40,866 nt of DNA from UBA3263 sp964586765. Its GTDB lineage: Bacteria; Bacteroidota; Bacteroidia; Bacteroidales; Muribaculaceae. Under the pieces are notes generated by a model. It searched no databases. It was not told the origin of the DNA and was given only the letters and a program-made list of their open reading frames with translations. How positions within the stretch are numbered: position 1 is the first letter of the stretch; the number at the start of each line of letters is the position of its first letter. The stretch is from the NCBI GenBank assembly GCA_964586765.1, contig CAZPHN010000022.1, positions 1-40,866 of the forward strand. The letters are read 5' to 3'. Position numbers and translations under genes: made by a program. Positions 31,835 to 40,470 of the stretch are shown piece by piece.

Positions 31835-31866
31835 TTTGTTTGTTTGCTGAAATTTTTGTAAATTTG
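31835..31866 (+). promoter_or_regulatory. Promoter of the exopolysaccharide operon
   Basis: TTTG (31835-31838), exactly 20 bases, TAAATTTG (31859-31866), about 23 bases before the ATG at 31890. A second TTTG at 31839 offers a poorer spacing of 16. Confidence 0.82.
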
Positions 31867-31889
31867 CAGCAATATTTATCTATTAACCT

Positions 31890-32723
31890 ATGCGCATAAA
31901 ATCATTATCATTAGCTATACTTGGAGCCACATTGCTCCTTGGGTCCTGTTCTACTCCCAAGAACATTAATTATTTTCAGGATGTTCAAACCGGAACTATC
32001 ATTGATCCGATTAAAATGATGGACATTAAAGTTCAACCGGAGGACAAACTCTCGATTATAGTATCGACTCAGGATCCGGCTTTGTCTTTGTTGTTTAATC
32101 TTGTTACGCCAAATAATAGGCTTGGGCAAACGACAAGCTCCACTAAAACCGTAGGAGGAGCTGCTGTTAGCAGTGATCGTGCGGCTTATTATACAGTAAA
32201 TGGTAAGGGTAATATTGACTTCCCTGTACTTGGTGAAATTCATATTGCGGGTATGAACCGCTTTGAGGTTGCAGAATTCATTAAAAATAAGCTGCAAGAA
32301 AAGAATCTTGTAAAAGATCCTATAGTCACCGTTGAATTTGAGAATACCGGTATTTCAATTATCGGTGAAGTAGCAAGCCCCGGTCGATATGAATTCAATA
32401 AAGACCAGCTTACAATTATTGATGCTATCGCTATGGCAGGTGATTTGAAAATCAATGCTCAGCGCGAAAATATTCTTGTGATGCGTCAGACCGACGCAGG
32501 AAAGATGGAGGGTTATCGAGTTAGTCTTCTTGATATGCAAAGTCTTGCAAGCTCTCCAGTATACTATCTCCAACAGGATGACATTGTTTACGTTGAACCG
32601 AACAATAAACTCAAGCGCGAAACGACACCGAATGGTAATACGCCCTATACACCGTCATTCTGGATATCATTGGGTAGCTCCGCCATTACGATAATAACCC
32701 TTATACTTACTTTGTCTAAATAA
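31890..32723 (+). CDS. Wza-like polysaccharide export lipoprotein (SLBB domain)
   Basis: A 277-residue outer-membrane lipoprotein with lipobox LLGSC near residue 20. Residues about 45-150 form the polysaccharide export domain (IKVQPEDKLSIIVSTQDPAL, YYTVNGKGNIDFPVLGEI, VAEFIKNKLQEKNLVKDPIV). Residues about 150-235 are an SLBB domain (ISIIGEVASPGRYEFNKDQL, TIIDAIAMAGDLKINAQREN). The chain ends with a hydrophobic helix (FWISLGSSAITIITLILTLS). Wza-type proteins form the outer-membrane channel for capsule or exopolysaccharide. First gene of the operon; the kinase gene starts 39 bases downstream. Confidence 0.93.
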   Translation: MRIKSLSLAILGATLLLGSCSTPKNINYFQDVQTGTIIDPIKMMDIKVQPEDKLSIIVSTQDPALSLLFNLVTPNNRLGQTTSSTKTVGGAAVSSDRAAYYTVNGKGNIDFPVLGEIHIAGMNRFEVAEFIKNKLQEKNLVKDPIVTVEFENTGISIIGEVASPGRYEFNKDQLTIIDAIAMAGDLKINAQRENILVMRQTDAGKMEGYRVSLLDMQSLASSPVYYLQQDDIVYVEPNNKLKRETTPNGNTPYTPSFWISLGSSAITIITLILTLSK

Positions 32724-32762
32724 ACAACACATAACAGTATTCTTTAATTTTCAACTGAAGAT

Positions 32763-35228
32763 ATGAGCGAAGATATTCAAAACTCAGCCAAGAAAAAGTC
32801 TGTTAATACCAATGGTACTGTCCCTATAATGGACATTGTGTTTATTACACTCCGCCATTGGCCTTGGATACTACTTTCTGTATTTATATGTGTTGGTGTA
32901 ACTTATCTTAAGTTGCGTTATACTCCTAATGTGTACACACGGAGCGCAGAGATTCTGATAAAAAAAGATTCAAAGGGCAAATCGGTAGAACCGGAGGAGT
33001 TTGCTAATCTTGGATTAATACAGAGTAATACCAATCTTCAAAACGAAATTTCAAGTCTCAAGTCCAAAGATCTTATGGAAGAGGTCGTAAGGCGTCTTGG
33101 TCTTGATGTAAATTATTATCATGAAGGTCGTTTTCATGATATCGTAGCATATGGTTATGATTTGCCGGTCAAAGTATCAGCTAAGGATTTTCCGGCAGAT
33201 AGCTCGTTGTCGTTCAATCTTGAAGTGGACAAAAATGGCGAAGTGAAGATTTCTGATATGGCGAGCCCCGGTAAGGATGCTATAAATAAGGTGTTTTCAG
33301 GGGTGTTAAACGAGCCCATAGAAACCCCGTTCGGTAATTTCGTTGTCAGTCCTACTCATGTATATAAAGAAGGTAAGAAAGTAGAACTGAAAGTGAAAAA
33401 GTCTCCGCTTAGTGCCGCCCGCGACTCTTATAATGCGAGACTAAAAGTTATAATGACTAATGAAAAAGGTTCTGTTCTAAGCTTGACCTTGGCAGATCAG
33501 TCAACCCAGCGTGCTGATGACGTATTAAATATGCTTATCAACGTTTATAATGAAAACTGGATGCGTGACAGGAATCAGGTAGCCGTGTCAACCTCTAATT
33601 TCATTAATGATCGTCTTGGAGTTATTGAAAATGAACTTGGTAATGTTGATTCTGATATTTCATCATACAAGAGTGCAACGTTGACGCCAAACGTTAATGC
33701 TGCTGCGTCAATGTATATGAGCCAAAATCAGCAGATACAAGCTCAGTTGCTTGATTTAAACAATCAGTTGTCAATGGCTCGCTATATTCGTTCCTATCTT
33801 ACTGCTGATGATAATCGAGATCAATTGTTGCCTTCAAGCACAGGACTTAATAATAGTAATGTAACCTCACTTATAGGTGAATACAACGACAATATACTCC
33901 AGCGCAATGCTCTTGTTGCAAAGTCATCAATCGAAAATCCGCTTGTACAGCAACTTGATGCTCAACTAAATCAACAGAGACAGGCAATTATCAGTACTAT
34001 TGACAATGAGATTGTCGCTCTTGACACTCAGATGAACAGCTTGCGTGGAAGTGAGGCTCAAACCGTTGCTAAACTTTCAACTAATCCTGATCAGGCAAAA
34101 AATCTTCTTAGTGTAGAACGTCAACAAAAGGTTAAAGAATCCCTTTACCTTTATCTTCTGCAGAAACGCGAGGAGAATGAACTTTCGCAAGCATTTACGG
34201 CATATAACACACGTGTTATCAATAAACCGGGTAATTCCGGTATAGCACCAACCCCGGATCGACACAGGATACTTTCGATTGCATTTCTTATTGGTTTGGC
34301 AATACCATTTGCATTCTTTTTCGTAAAGGAAACCTTGAATACAAAGGTACGCGGACGTAAAGATATTGAGGACCTGTTGCCTCCATTCCTTGGAGAAATT
34401 CCAGAGTATGGTGGTAATCGCAAAAAGGAAGGTCGCTTTGGCAAAGAAAAGCAGGTTAAAGCTATTGTGGTAAAAGCCGGAAAGCGTGATGTAATCAACG
34501 AGGCATTCCGCGTTATGCGCACGAACCTTGAGTTTATGAAAATTCATAAGGATGAGGCTGACGTTGTTGCTATTACATCATTCAACCCGGGTTCCGGTAA
34601 GTCATTCCTGACCATGAATCTTGCTTTTGCTCTTGCAATAAAGAACAAGCGAGTGCTTGTGATTGACGGTGATATGCGCCATGGCTCATCATCCGCCTAC
34701 ATTGGTTCGCCAGAAACCGGTTTGACAGACGTGCTTAGTGGCAAAATTGCTGACGTGCATCAAACAATTGTTACAGATGAAAAAGTTCCGATGTTGAATG
34801 TGCTTCCTGTCGGAACTATTCCTCCTAATCCGACCGAACTGCTCGAAACTGCTCGTTTTGCTCAGATAATTAGCGAATTGCGGAAGCAATATGATTATAT
34901 CCTCATTGACTGTCCACCGATTGAGGTAGTTGCCGATGCGCAAATTATTGACAAGATTGCTGACCGTACGATTTTTGTATTACGTGCCGGACTTCTTGAG
35001 CGATCCATGCTTCCTCAAGTTGATAAACTCTACGAGGAGAAGAAATATAAGAATATGGCAATTATTCTTAATGGTACCAGTTCAGGTCATAGTCGCTACG
35101 GTTACTCTCACTCTTATCGATATGGTTATGGATATGGCTATGGATACGGATATAACTATAACCATGACAAGAAGGGTGATGGTAAATCATCCAACTCCGA
35201 GAAGGGAAAATGGTTGGATGACAAGTAA
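32763..35228 (+). CDS. Wzc-like chain-length regulator / tyrosine autokinase
   Basis: An 821-residue inner-membrane protein with two transmembrane helices (about 33-53 and 503-523) flanking a large periplasmic Wzz domain with coiled coils. The cytoplasmic BY-kinase domain (about 570-775) has Walker A FNPGSGKSF (Lys613), Walker A' VLVIDGDMRHG (Asp635/637) and Walker B YILIDCPP (Asp716), all intact. The C-terminus holds a tyrosine cluster, GYSHSYRYGYGYGYGYGYNY (about 781-800), the autophosphorylation tail. It controls polymer length and export together with the Wza channel; the PHP phosphatase gene 23 bases downstream should remove the phosphates. Confidence 0.95.
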   Translation: MSEDIQNSAKKKSVNTNGTVPIMDIVFITLRHWPWILLSVFICVGVTYLKLRYTPNVYTRSAEILIKKDSKGKSVEPEEFANLGLIQSNTNLQNEISSLKSKDLMEEVVRRLGLDVNYYHEGRFHDIVAYGYDLPVKVSAKDFPADSSLSFNLEVDKNGEVKISDMASPGKDAINKVFSGVLNEPIETPFGNFVVSPTHVYKEGKKVELKVKKSPLSAARDSYNARLKVIMTNEKGSVLSLTLADQSTQRADDVLNMLINVYNENWMRDRNQVAVSTSNFINDRLGVIENELGNVDSDISSYKSATLTPNVNAAASMYMSQNQQIQAQLLDLNNQLSMARYIRSYLTADDNRDQLLPSSTGLNNSNVTSLIGEYNDNILQRNALVAKSSIENPLVQQLDAQLNQQRQAIISTIDNEIVALDTQMNSLRGSEAQTVAKLSTNPDQAKNLLSVERQQKVKESLYLYLLQKREENELSQAFTAYNTRVINKPGNSGIAPTPDRHRILSIAFLIGLAIPFAFFFVKETLNTKVRGRKDIEDLLPPFLGEIPEYGGNRKKEGRFGKEKQVKAIVVKAGKRDVINEAFRVMRTNLEFMKIHKDEADVVAITSFNPGSGKSFLTMNLAFALAIKNKRVLVIDGDMRHGSSSAYIGSPETGLTDVLSGKIADVHQTIVTDEKVPMLNVLPVGTIPPNPTELLETARFAQIISELRKQYDYILIDCPPIEVVADAQIIDKIADRTIFVLRAGLLERSMLPQVDKLYEEKKYKNMAIILNGTSSGHSRYGYSHSYRYGYGYGYGYGYNYNHDKKGDGKSSNSEKGKWLDDK

Positions 35229-35251
35229 TCAGTTAGTCTCATAATACGTAT

Positions 35252-35971
35252 ATGTCTATTTTCTCCAAAGTATTCGGCAGAGGCCGTCAGTTAGACCTAA
35301 CCGGTATGACTGACTGGCATTGCCACATCCTTCCCGGAGTTGACGATGGTATCAAGACAATGGCTGATGCCATCGCAATTCTGGACCGGTATGAAGAGGC
35401 TGGAATTAAGGAAGTGTGGCTTACACCGCATATTATGGAGGATATACCTAATAGTACAGCGTTTCTCCGTCAAAGATTCGCAGAGCTGAAGGAGGTATAT
35501 GATGGGTCAATAGAACTCAATCTCGCCGCTGAGAATATGATAGATGGTCTTTTTATGGAAAGACTGAAGTCTAACGACCTACTACCAATTGGCAACGAAG
35601 GCAATACCTTACTTGTTGAAACCTCCTATTTCAATTCACCGTTGCATTTCTATGAAAAATTAGAGGCAATTAAATCGAAAGGCTATTTCCCATTGTTGGC
35701 TCATCCGGAGCGATACATCTACATTGATAGTTTTTCGACGTATAAGCGTTTAAAGGAAATGGGGGTCCGTTTCCAGCTTAACCTCATGTCATTTAGTGGT
35801 CATTACGGGAATACTGTCAAAGAAAAGGCTCTTAAACTCCTTTCTTCCGGTATGGCTGACCGAATTGGCTCTGATTTGCACCGACGTGAGCACCTTAATA
35901 TAATACAGGAAATGAGATTGAATAAAAAGGTCTTATTTAATCTTTATAATATTTTATCATCGAATAATTAA
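35252..35971 (+). CDS. PHP-family tyrosine-protein phosphatase (CpsB/YwqE-like)
   Basis: A 239-residue cytoplasmic metal-dependent phosphatase. Metal-binding motifs of the PHP family are present: DWHCHILPGVDDG (His23, His25), LTPHIME (about His52), AAENMID, LAHPERY (about 148) and GSDLHRRE (about 207). These match the CpsB/YwqE subgroup that dephosphorylates bacterial tyrosine kinases of capsule systems. Its position after the Wzc-like kinase gene fits exactly. A short N-terminal segment (MSIFSKVFGRGRQLDLTG) precedes the domain, as usual in Bacteroidota. Confidence 0.93.
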   Translation: MSIFSKVFGRGRQLDLTGMTDWHCHILPGVDDGIKTMADAIAILDRYEEAGIKEVWLTPHIMEDIPNSTAFLRQRFAELKEVYDGSIELNLAAENMIDGLFMERLKSNDLLPIGNEGNTLLVETSYFNSPLHFYEKLEAIKSKGYFPLLAHPERYIYIDSFSTYKRLKEMGVRFQLNLMSFSGHYGNTVKEKALKLLSSGMADRIGSDLHRREHLNIIQEMRLNKKVLFNLYNILSSNN

Positions 35972-35993
35972 TCGTTTCTAATAATACTATCAC

Positions 35994-37904
35994 ATGCGTA
36001 CTTTAAAAAATTTAATGAAGTGGTATTTCTCTAAGAAGGCGTTGCCTTATTGGAGTATATTGCTTTTGGATTGTTGTTTTGTTCTTTTTGCGGGAATTCT
36101 ATCGTATATAATCAATCATGGTGTGTTGAATACAGCATCTGTATTTGCCTCACTCATGTTATCTCTGTGTATTGTCGTACTTTGTTTTGTTGTTGGTTTC
36201 AGAGTATTTCATACTTATGACGGCGTTATTCGTTTTTCATCATTTTCTGACTTAAAACGTGTGACTTTAGCTGTCATATTATCACTTGGCATTGTCTTTA
36301 TTGTTCAATTGCCTTTGGAGAAAACCTCTTTGTTAAAGCTAACGGCATCAGACATAATCCTATTGGGATTATTCACAACATTATTCCTGTGGATAGTGCG
36401 CGTTTGGGTAAAGACTTCATATGAAGACACGCTCAAAAGCGAAAATACTCGACAGAATGTGTTCATTCTTGGTATTAGGAAGGGTGGTGTGGCTATTGCA
36501 AAGAATATAAATTCATCGGATGATGCGACATACCGTGTAGCCGGTTTTGTATCCGATGAGCCGGATATGGACAATCGTCGACTACTGGGCGAGCTGGTTT
36601 ATCCTTTTAACGATAAACTATGGGATATTATGCGCAAGAAGAATGCGAGTATACTGATTGTATCGCCGTTATTGATGGATTTTATTCGCGATAAGTCAGC
36701 TATTATAGATAATTTGGCAAAGAATGGCATTAAAATTATGGTGATGCCTCACGCTAAGGAATGGGATGGTAAGTCAGACCTTGACGTATCCGAACTGCGT
36801 CGCGTTAATGTTGAAGATTTACTTCCGCGCGAGAAGATAGAAGTGGATATGCAGGCCGCATCTGACCTTATCAAAGATAACGTGGTCTTGATAACCGGTG
36901 CCGCTGGAAGTATTGGCTCTGAAATTGTGCGTCAGGTTGCTTCATATAAGCCTTCAAAATTGATACTTATTGATCAGGCTGAGACACCTATGCACGATAT
37001 TCGACTTATGATGCACAATTCTTATCCGGATGTTGATGCCAAGATTATTGTAAGTGATATTGCCGACAAACGTATGATGGAGCGATTATTTAATCAGTAT
37101 AAACCGGATTACGTATTTCATGCAGCAGCCTACAAGCACGTACCAATGATGGAAGATAATCCTTATGAGGCAATTCTTAATAATGTCAACGGAACAAAGA
37201 TTATCGCAGACTTAGCTGTCAAATATAATACCAAGAAGTTTGTAATGGTTTCTACCGATAAGGCGGTCAATCCTACAAATGTGATGGGTTGTTCAAAACG
37301 TATTTGCGAAATATACGTTCAATCTCTCGACAAGGCGATTAAAGAAAAGCAGATTGAGGGTACAACGCGATTTGTTACAACTCGTTTCGGCAATGTTCTT
37401 GGTTCAAATGGCTCCGTAATACCTATATTTCAGGAACAAATACGCAATGGCGGTCCAGTTACCGTCACTCATCCTAACATTATTCGTTACTTCATGTTGA
37501 TCCCTGAAGCCTGTAAGCTTGTTATTGAGGCCGGCACTATGGGTGATGGTGGCGAGATATTCGTATTTGATATGGGTGAGCCGGTGAAAATCGCAGATCT
37601 TGCTAAGCGTATGATAATGCTTAGCGGAGCAAAAAACATCGAAATCAAATATACCGGACTACGTGATGGAGAGAAACTCTATGAAGAAGTGCTTAACGAC
37701 AAGGAAATTACACTTCCTACATTCCATACCAAGATAAAGATAGCTAAAGTCCGCGAGTACGACTACTCAGAGGTAAATATCACCATAACTTCACTCATAA
37801 GCACTCTTGACAATACCGATGATATGGGCATAGTTTCACAGATGAAGGCAATCGTACCCGAATTCAAGAGTCAGAATTCCAAATATTCCGTCCTCGATAA
37901 GTAA
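35994..37904 (+). CDS. Membrane UDP-GlcNAc 4,6-dehydratase-like enzyme (CapD/PglF/FlaA1-type)
   Basis: A 636-residue inner-membrane protein. Four transmembrane helices lie in residues about 15-145 (ILLLDCCFVLFAGILSYII, VLCFVVGFRVFHTYDG, VTLAVILSLGIVFIVQLPLE, ASDIILLGLFTTLFLWIVRV). A first Rossmann-like domain (about 150-270, NVFILGIRKGGVAIAKNINS) precedes the catalytic SDR domain with NAD-binding ITGAAGSIGSEIVRQ (300-314) and the active-site segment MVSTDKAVNPTNVMGCSKRI (Asp422/Lys423). The family converts UDP-GlcNAc to 4-keto-6-deoxy sugars for capsule or glycan synthesis; related members include CapD and WbpM. Fourth gene of the operon, 22 bases after the phosphatase. Confidence 0.93.
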   Translation: MRTLKNLMKWYFSKKALPYWSILLLDCCFVLFAGILSYIINHGVLNTASVFASLMLSLCIVVLCFVVGFRVFHTYDGVIRFSSFSDLKRVTLAVILSLGIVFIVQLPLEKTSLLKLTASDIILLGLFTTLFLWIVRVWVKTSYEDTLKSENTRQNVFILGIRKGGVAIAKNINSSDDATYRVAGFVSDEPDMDNRRLLGELVYPFNDKLWDIMRKKNASILIVSPLLMDFIRDKSAIIDNLAKNGIKIMVMPHAKEWDGKSDLDVSELRRVNVEDLLPREKIEVDMQAASDLIKDNVVLITGAAGSIGSEIVRQVASYKPSKLILIDQAETPMHDIRLMMHNSYPDVDAKIIVSDIADKRMMERLFNQYKPDYVFHAAAYKHVPMMEDNPYEAILNNVNGTKIIADLAVKYNTKKFVMVSTDKAVNPTNVMGCSKRICEIYVQSLDKAIKEKQIEGTTRFVTTRFGNVLGSNGSVIPIFQEQIRNGGPVTVTHPNIIRYFMLIPEACKLVIEAGTMGDGGEIFVFDMGEPVKIADLAKRMIMLSGAKNIEIKYTGLRDGEKLYEEVLNDKEITLPTFHTKIKIAKVREYDYSEVNITITSLISTLDNTDDMGIVSQMKAIVPEFKSQNSKYSVLDK

Positions 37905-37982
37905 CAATCCACAAATCATATTCTCCGCAAAAGTGAATTGTCATTTTCATAATTTCGCATATAATTTTTAATATTTTCATAA

Positions 37983-38912
37983 ATGAGAAAATCAAATTTT
38001 TACAAGATTGTAGCAGTCTTGGTTATGTCATTTTGTTCTGTTACATTGTGCAATGCACAAGAAAATGGTTATGCTGATATTAAGGCTTATTTTAACCCAA
38101 GTAAAGTAACTAAGAGTTTAGCCGGCGATAAAGTCGCTGTGACGGATGATGTTCAATGTGTTATTACTAGTTTGGAAGATGTGAATTATGAAGATAATGA
38201 GATTGGAGTTCCTGCTGGATCATTAATTACCATTACATCTAAGACGTTTAAGAATATAATGGGATTTAAATTTTACGTTGATAATTTAGATTCACAAGTT
38301 ATGCAGATCGTTTCTGCTGAGGGATCTGGATTCTCATCGATAAGTGAATTGAACAAGGTAATGGTAAAAAAAGAAAATGTTAAGACAGAACAGAAATATG
38401 TCAATTTTTATTTTGATAAACCCCTTGTCTTGCTTTCTGAGGTTCAGTTAGAGGTTTTGAATTATAATTACATTCTTAAAGTTGAGGTAAGTTTGAACGT
38501 TGAGCCTGAGTTCACGATAAAAGATGGAGATACCATATATGGTGATGATACGGTTCCTTTCATTAGGAGGTCCAACTATATGACATATTGTTATGGTGTC
38601 GATGTCAAAGAGCCGGATAATAGTGATGAATTTTGTGATGTCCCTGCGGATGGAATCAAGCTCACGGGACAAACAAAAGGTCAGCATACCGTATATCTTG
38701 ATGTTGACCAGAATTTGACTAGTGATAAAAGAGCACTTCGGACTGTCACAGTCAATTATGATCCCGAAAAACAGGATACCACGCCGATTATTTCAATTAT
38801 GACTGATGAGGATGCTACATATTATGACTTAACAGGTCATCGCATTGCCCCGAAAGCCGGACAACTCATAATCCGCAAAGTCGGCTCCACCTCCAAACTC
38901 ATCCGCCTCTAA
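37983..38912 (+). CDS. Secreted protein with sorting-domain-like C-terminus, function unknown
   Basis: A 309-residue exported protein (signal MRKSNFYKIVAVLVMSFCSVTLCNAQ). The mature part is beta-rich and acidic: DVQCVITSLEDVNYEDNEIG and VPAGSLITITSKTFKNIMG, FKFYVDNLDSQVMQIVSAEG resemble a cohesin-like/Ig-like segment. The C-terminal 35 residues, ATYYDLTGHRIAPKAGQLII then RK, match the YDLxGRxI...P..G-Y/I pattern of tails found on many secreted Bacteroidota proteins (type IX sorting-like). Codon use is more A/T-rich than the export genes. It lies 78 bases after the dehydratase gene and is followed by a terminator. Possibly an exopolysaccharide-associated matrix protein (inference). Confidence 0.7.
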   Translation: MRKSNFYKIVAVLVMSFCSVTLCNAQENGYADIKAYFNPSKVTKSLAGDKVAVTDDVQCVITSLEDVNYEDNEIGVPAGSLITITSKTFKNIMGFKFYVDNLDSQVMQIVSAEGSGFSSISELNKVMVKKENVKTEQKYVNFYFDKPLVLLSEVQLEVLNYNYILKVEVSLNVEPEFTIKDGDTIYGDDTVPFIRRSNYMTYCYGVDVKEPDNSDEFCDVPADGIKLTGQTKGQHTVYLDVDQNLTSDKRALRTVTVNYDPEKQDTTPIISIMTDEDATYYDLTGHRIAPKAGQLIIRKVGSTSKLIRL

Positions 38913-38939
38913 CCCCCATCATCCAAAAAAATTATAAAA

Positions 38940-38964
38940 GCCGGAAAGTTCCCAACTTCCCGGC
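38940..38964 (+). terminator. Terminator at the end of the EPS block
   Basis: GCCGGAAAGTT pairs with AACTTCCCGGC (one A-C mismatch) around a CCC loop, followed by ATTTATTG, 28 bases after the preceding stop codon. Confidence 0.75.
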
Positions 38965-39410
38965 ATTTATTGTTGTGTGCATATTATAGCCAAAGCCGAA
39001 TCATCCATTTTGAAGTTCACGATGTGCGTATTGCCCGGATTGCGTCCTCAAGCCGTATAATCTCCTTGTTCTTGTTATTGTCCGTTCGTGTCTTCTCCGA
39101 GACAAGGTATAGTGAGGTGATGCTGTTCCTATACGGCAGCCTCTGCAGTCGGATCATTTGATTCTTCCATGTTCACTTCAAATGCAATTACTTTTGTTAC
39201 TTGATATTCGATGCAGAGGCGGTTAACTTGTTGAATTACAAAAGAGTACAAATTAAAACCGTACAAGGCACGAGCATTTTCTCTGTTTGTAAGTTGTTAA
39301 CCTCCTGCAACTTAATACATTACAAGCCATATTTGCCAAACCGACAACAGTGACTTAATACAAACTTAGTGATAATTTTCCGATTATCAAAGCAATATCA
39401 GAATTTTAAC
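38965..39410. other. Mostly non-coding interval between EPS block and IS element
   Basis: About 450 A/T-rich bases. The only plausible coding signal is a 46-codon minus-strand frame at 39017-39157. No promoter matching TTTG/TAnnTTTG, RNA gene or tandem repeat was recognised. The missing glycosyltransferases of an EPS locus do not resume here, so the area may be a scar of rearrangement. Confidence 0.5.
39017..39157 (-). CDS. Possible small protein or gene remnant (46 residues)
   Basis: On the minus strand an ATG at 39157, preceded by GGAAG five bases upstream, opens MIRLQRLPYRNSITSLYLVS, continuing with EKTRTDNNKNKEIIRLEDAI and ending RAIRTS. The second half has a credible protein-like composition (charged helix), more so than the overlapping plus-strand frame 38970-39161. 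It is not recognised. It could be an intact small protein or the C-terminal fragment of a disrupted gene. Confidence 0.3.
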   Translation of the reverse strand: MIRLQRLPYRNSITSLYLVSEKTRTDNNKNKEIIRLEDAIRAIRTS

Positions 39411-39436
39411 ATATTCGTACTTTCAACAAGCAAGTG
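39411..39436 (-). repeat. 26-base inverted repeat, copy at the left end of the IS element
   Basis: An exact reverse complement of 31791-31816. Bases 39421-39436 are the left end of the IS30-family element; 39411-39420 (ATATTCGTAC) lie just outside its inferred end. The two copies bracket about 7.6 kb holding the whole EPS block. Confidence 0.9.
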
Positions 39437-39441
39437 CAAAA

Positions 39442-40395
39442 TTAGTGACAAAGTTTGTAAAAAGCCATAGTTGGCGTGTTGAAATTTAGCTTCAGACGAG
39501 GTCTGCTATTTATTTTCTTCTGTACTTCCATTATTTTGTCTTTAGTAATCAGGTTAAAGTCAGTACCTTCAGGGAAATACTGACGGATTAGTTTGTTTGC
39601 ATTTTCGATTGCACCTTTCTGCCACGAGCAGTATGAGTCGGCAAAGTATACCTCTGTCTTGAGTTTACGGGCAAACTGTTCATGATATCTGAATTCGACA
39701 CCGTTATCGGTGGTGATTGTCTTGAGCGGATTGCCGATGAACGGCACCATCATTCTCCAGACGGCATCCGCTACAGTTCGTGGATGTTTATTGGGAACAT
39801 ATTCTATAAGTGTATAGTTGGTAAGACGTTCCGTTATTGTAACAAGGGCACTGCGCTGTCCTTTGCCGACAATCAGGTCCAGTTCCCAGTCACCGAAGCG
39901 AGTGCCGTCAGCCTCAGCCGGACGATCATGGATGCTGACACGGTTGGGGATAAAGTTGACCTTGGTGGGTTTCTTCCGGTATTTATGTCTGCGATACTTC
40001 ATGCCATGTCGTGTATGTTGACGCAGCTTCCCTGTCTCATCAGCCCTGATTGCCTGATAAATCCGTTCATGAGATATCTTTATCCGCTTGCTCCTGAGCA
40101 GCCACCCTGATATTTGTTGTGGCGACCAGTCTTTCTCTACCAATAAGGTTAAAGCCTGTTTGAGAACGTGTACCGGTGTCTTGCGGTTTGTCGAACTCCT
40201 CTCCTTTCTGAACATAGCAAACTCACAGGCGTGTTGAAACACATACCTGCCATGACGGTTTGTATTCCGCTTGACTTCGCGACAAACCGTTGAAACTGAA
40301 CAACCTATCTGCTGAGCAATAGCAGTTTTTGTCTTTTTCTCTTGCAATCCCAGATAAATTGCGTATCTTTGCTCCCGGGATAATTGTTTATACAT
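39442..40395 (-). CDS. IS30-family transposase
   Basis: A 317-residue DDE transposase. The ATG at 40395 (MYKQLSREQRYAIYLGLQEK) is preferred to a TTG two codons upstream. The N-terminal helix-turn-helix (about 5-45, KTAIAQQIGCSVSTVCREVK) binds the terminal repeats. The catalytic triad is intact: Asp173 in GDWELDLIVGKG, Asp230 in TTDNGVEF and Glu264 in KGAIENANKLIRQYFPEGTD, giving DD(33)E spacing as in IS30. Full length, with no frameshift, so the element is probably active or recently inserted. Its transcription runs towards the end of the EPS block. Confidence 0.95.
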   Translation of the reverse strand: MYKQLSREQRYAIYLGLQEKKTKTAIAQQIGCSVSTVCREVKRNTNRHGRYVFQHACEFAMFRKERSSTNRKTPVHVLKQALTLLVEKDWSPQQISGWLLRSKRIKISHERIYQAIRADETGKLRQHTRHGMKYRRHKYRKKPTKVNFIPNRVSIHDRPAEADGTRFGDWELDLIVGKGQRSALVTITERLTNYTLIEYVPNKHPRTVADAVWRMMVPFIGNPLKTITTDNGVEFRYHEQFARKLKTEVYFADSYCSWQKGAIENANKLIRQYFPEGTDFNLITKDKIMEVQKKINSRPRLKLNFNTPTMAFYKLCH

Positions 40396-40423
40396 ATGCA
40401 ACTACAAAAATAGTTATTCCTTG

Positions 40424-40452
40424 GGAGACTTCGGTCTCCTTTTTCTTTTTTT
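40424..40452 (+). terminator. UUCG hairpin plus T-runs inside the IS end
   Basis: GGAGAC-TTCG-GTCTCC (40424-40439) followed by TTTTTCTTTTTTTT is an intrinsic terminator on the plus strand. On the minus strand the same stem lies in the region upstream of the transposase ATG and could limit transposase translation from read-through transcripts, as known for other insertion sequences. Confidence 0.65.
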
Positions 40453-40470
40453 TGAAGTTGCTTGTTGAAA

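Larger units (their letters stand above)
39421..40470 (-). mobile_element. IS30-family insertion sequence
   Basis: About 1,050 bases bounded by imperfect terminal inverted repeats: TTTCAACAAGCAAGTGCAAAA at the left (from 39421) and, on the minus strand from 40470, TTTCAACAAGCAACTTCAAAA. The 13-base core (39421-39433 and 40458-40470) is exact. It contains one intact IS30 transposase. Size fits the family (about 1.0-1.25 kb). The exact ends and target duplication are uncertain because similarity continues partly outwards (CGTAC / CGTATC). Confidence 0.85.

Noticed and set aside
38970..39161. 63-codon plus-strand frame after the EPS terminator
   Set aside because: Its composition is not protein-like (Ser/Arg/Ile runs) and the opposite strand offers a better small frame.
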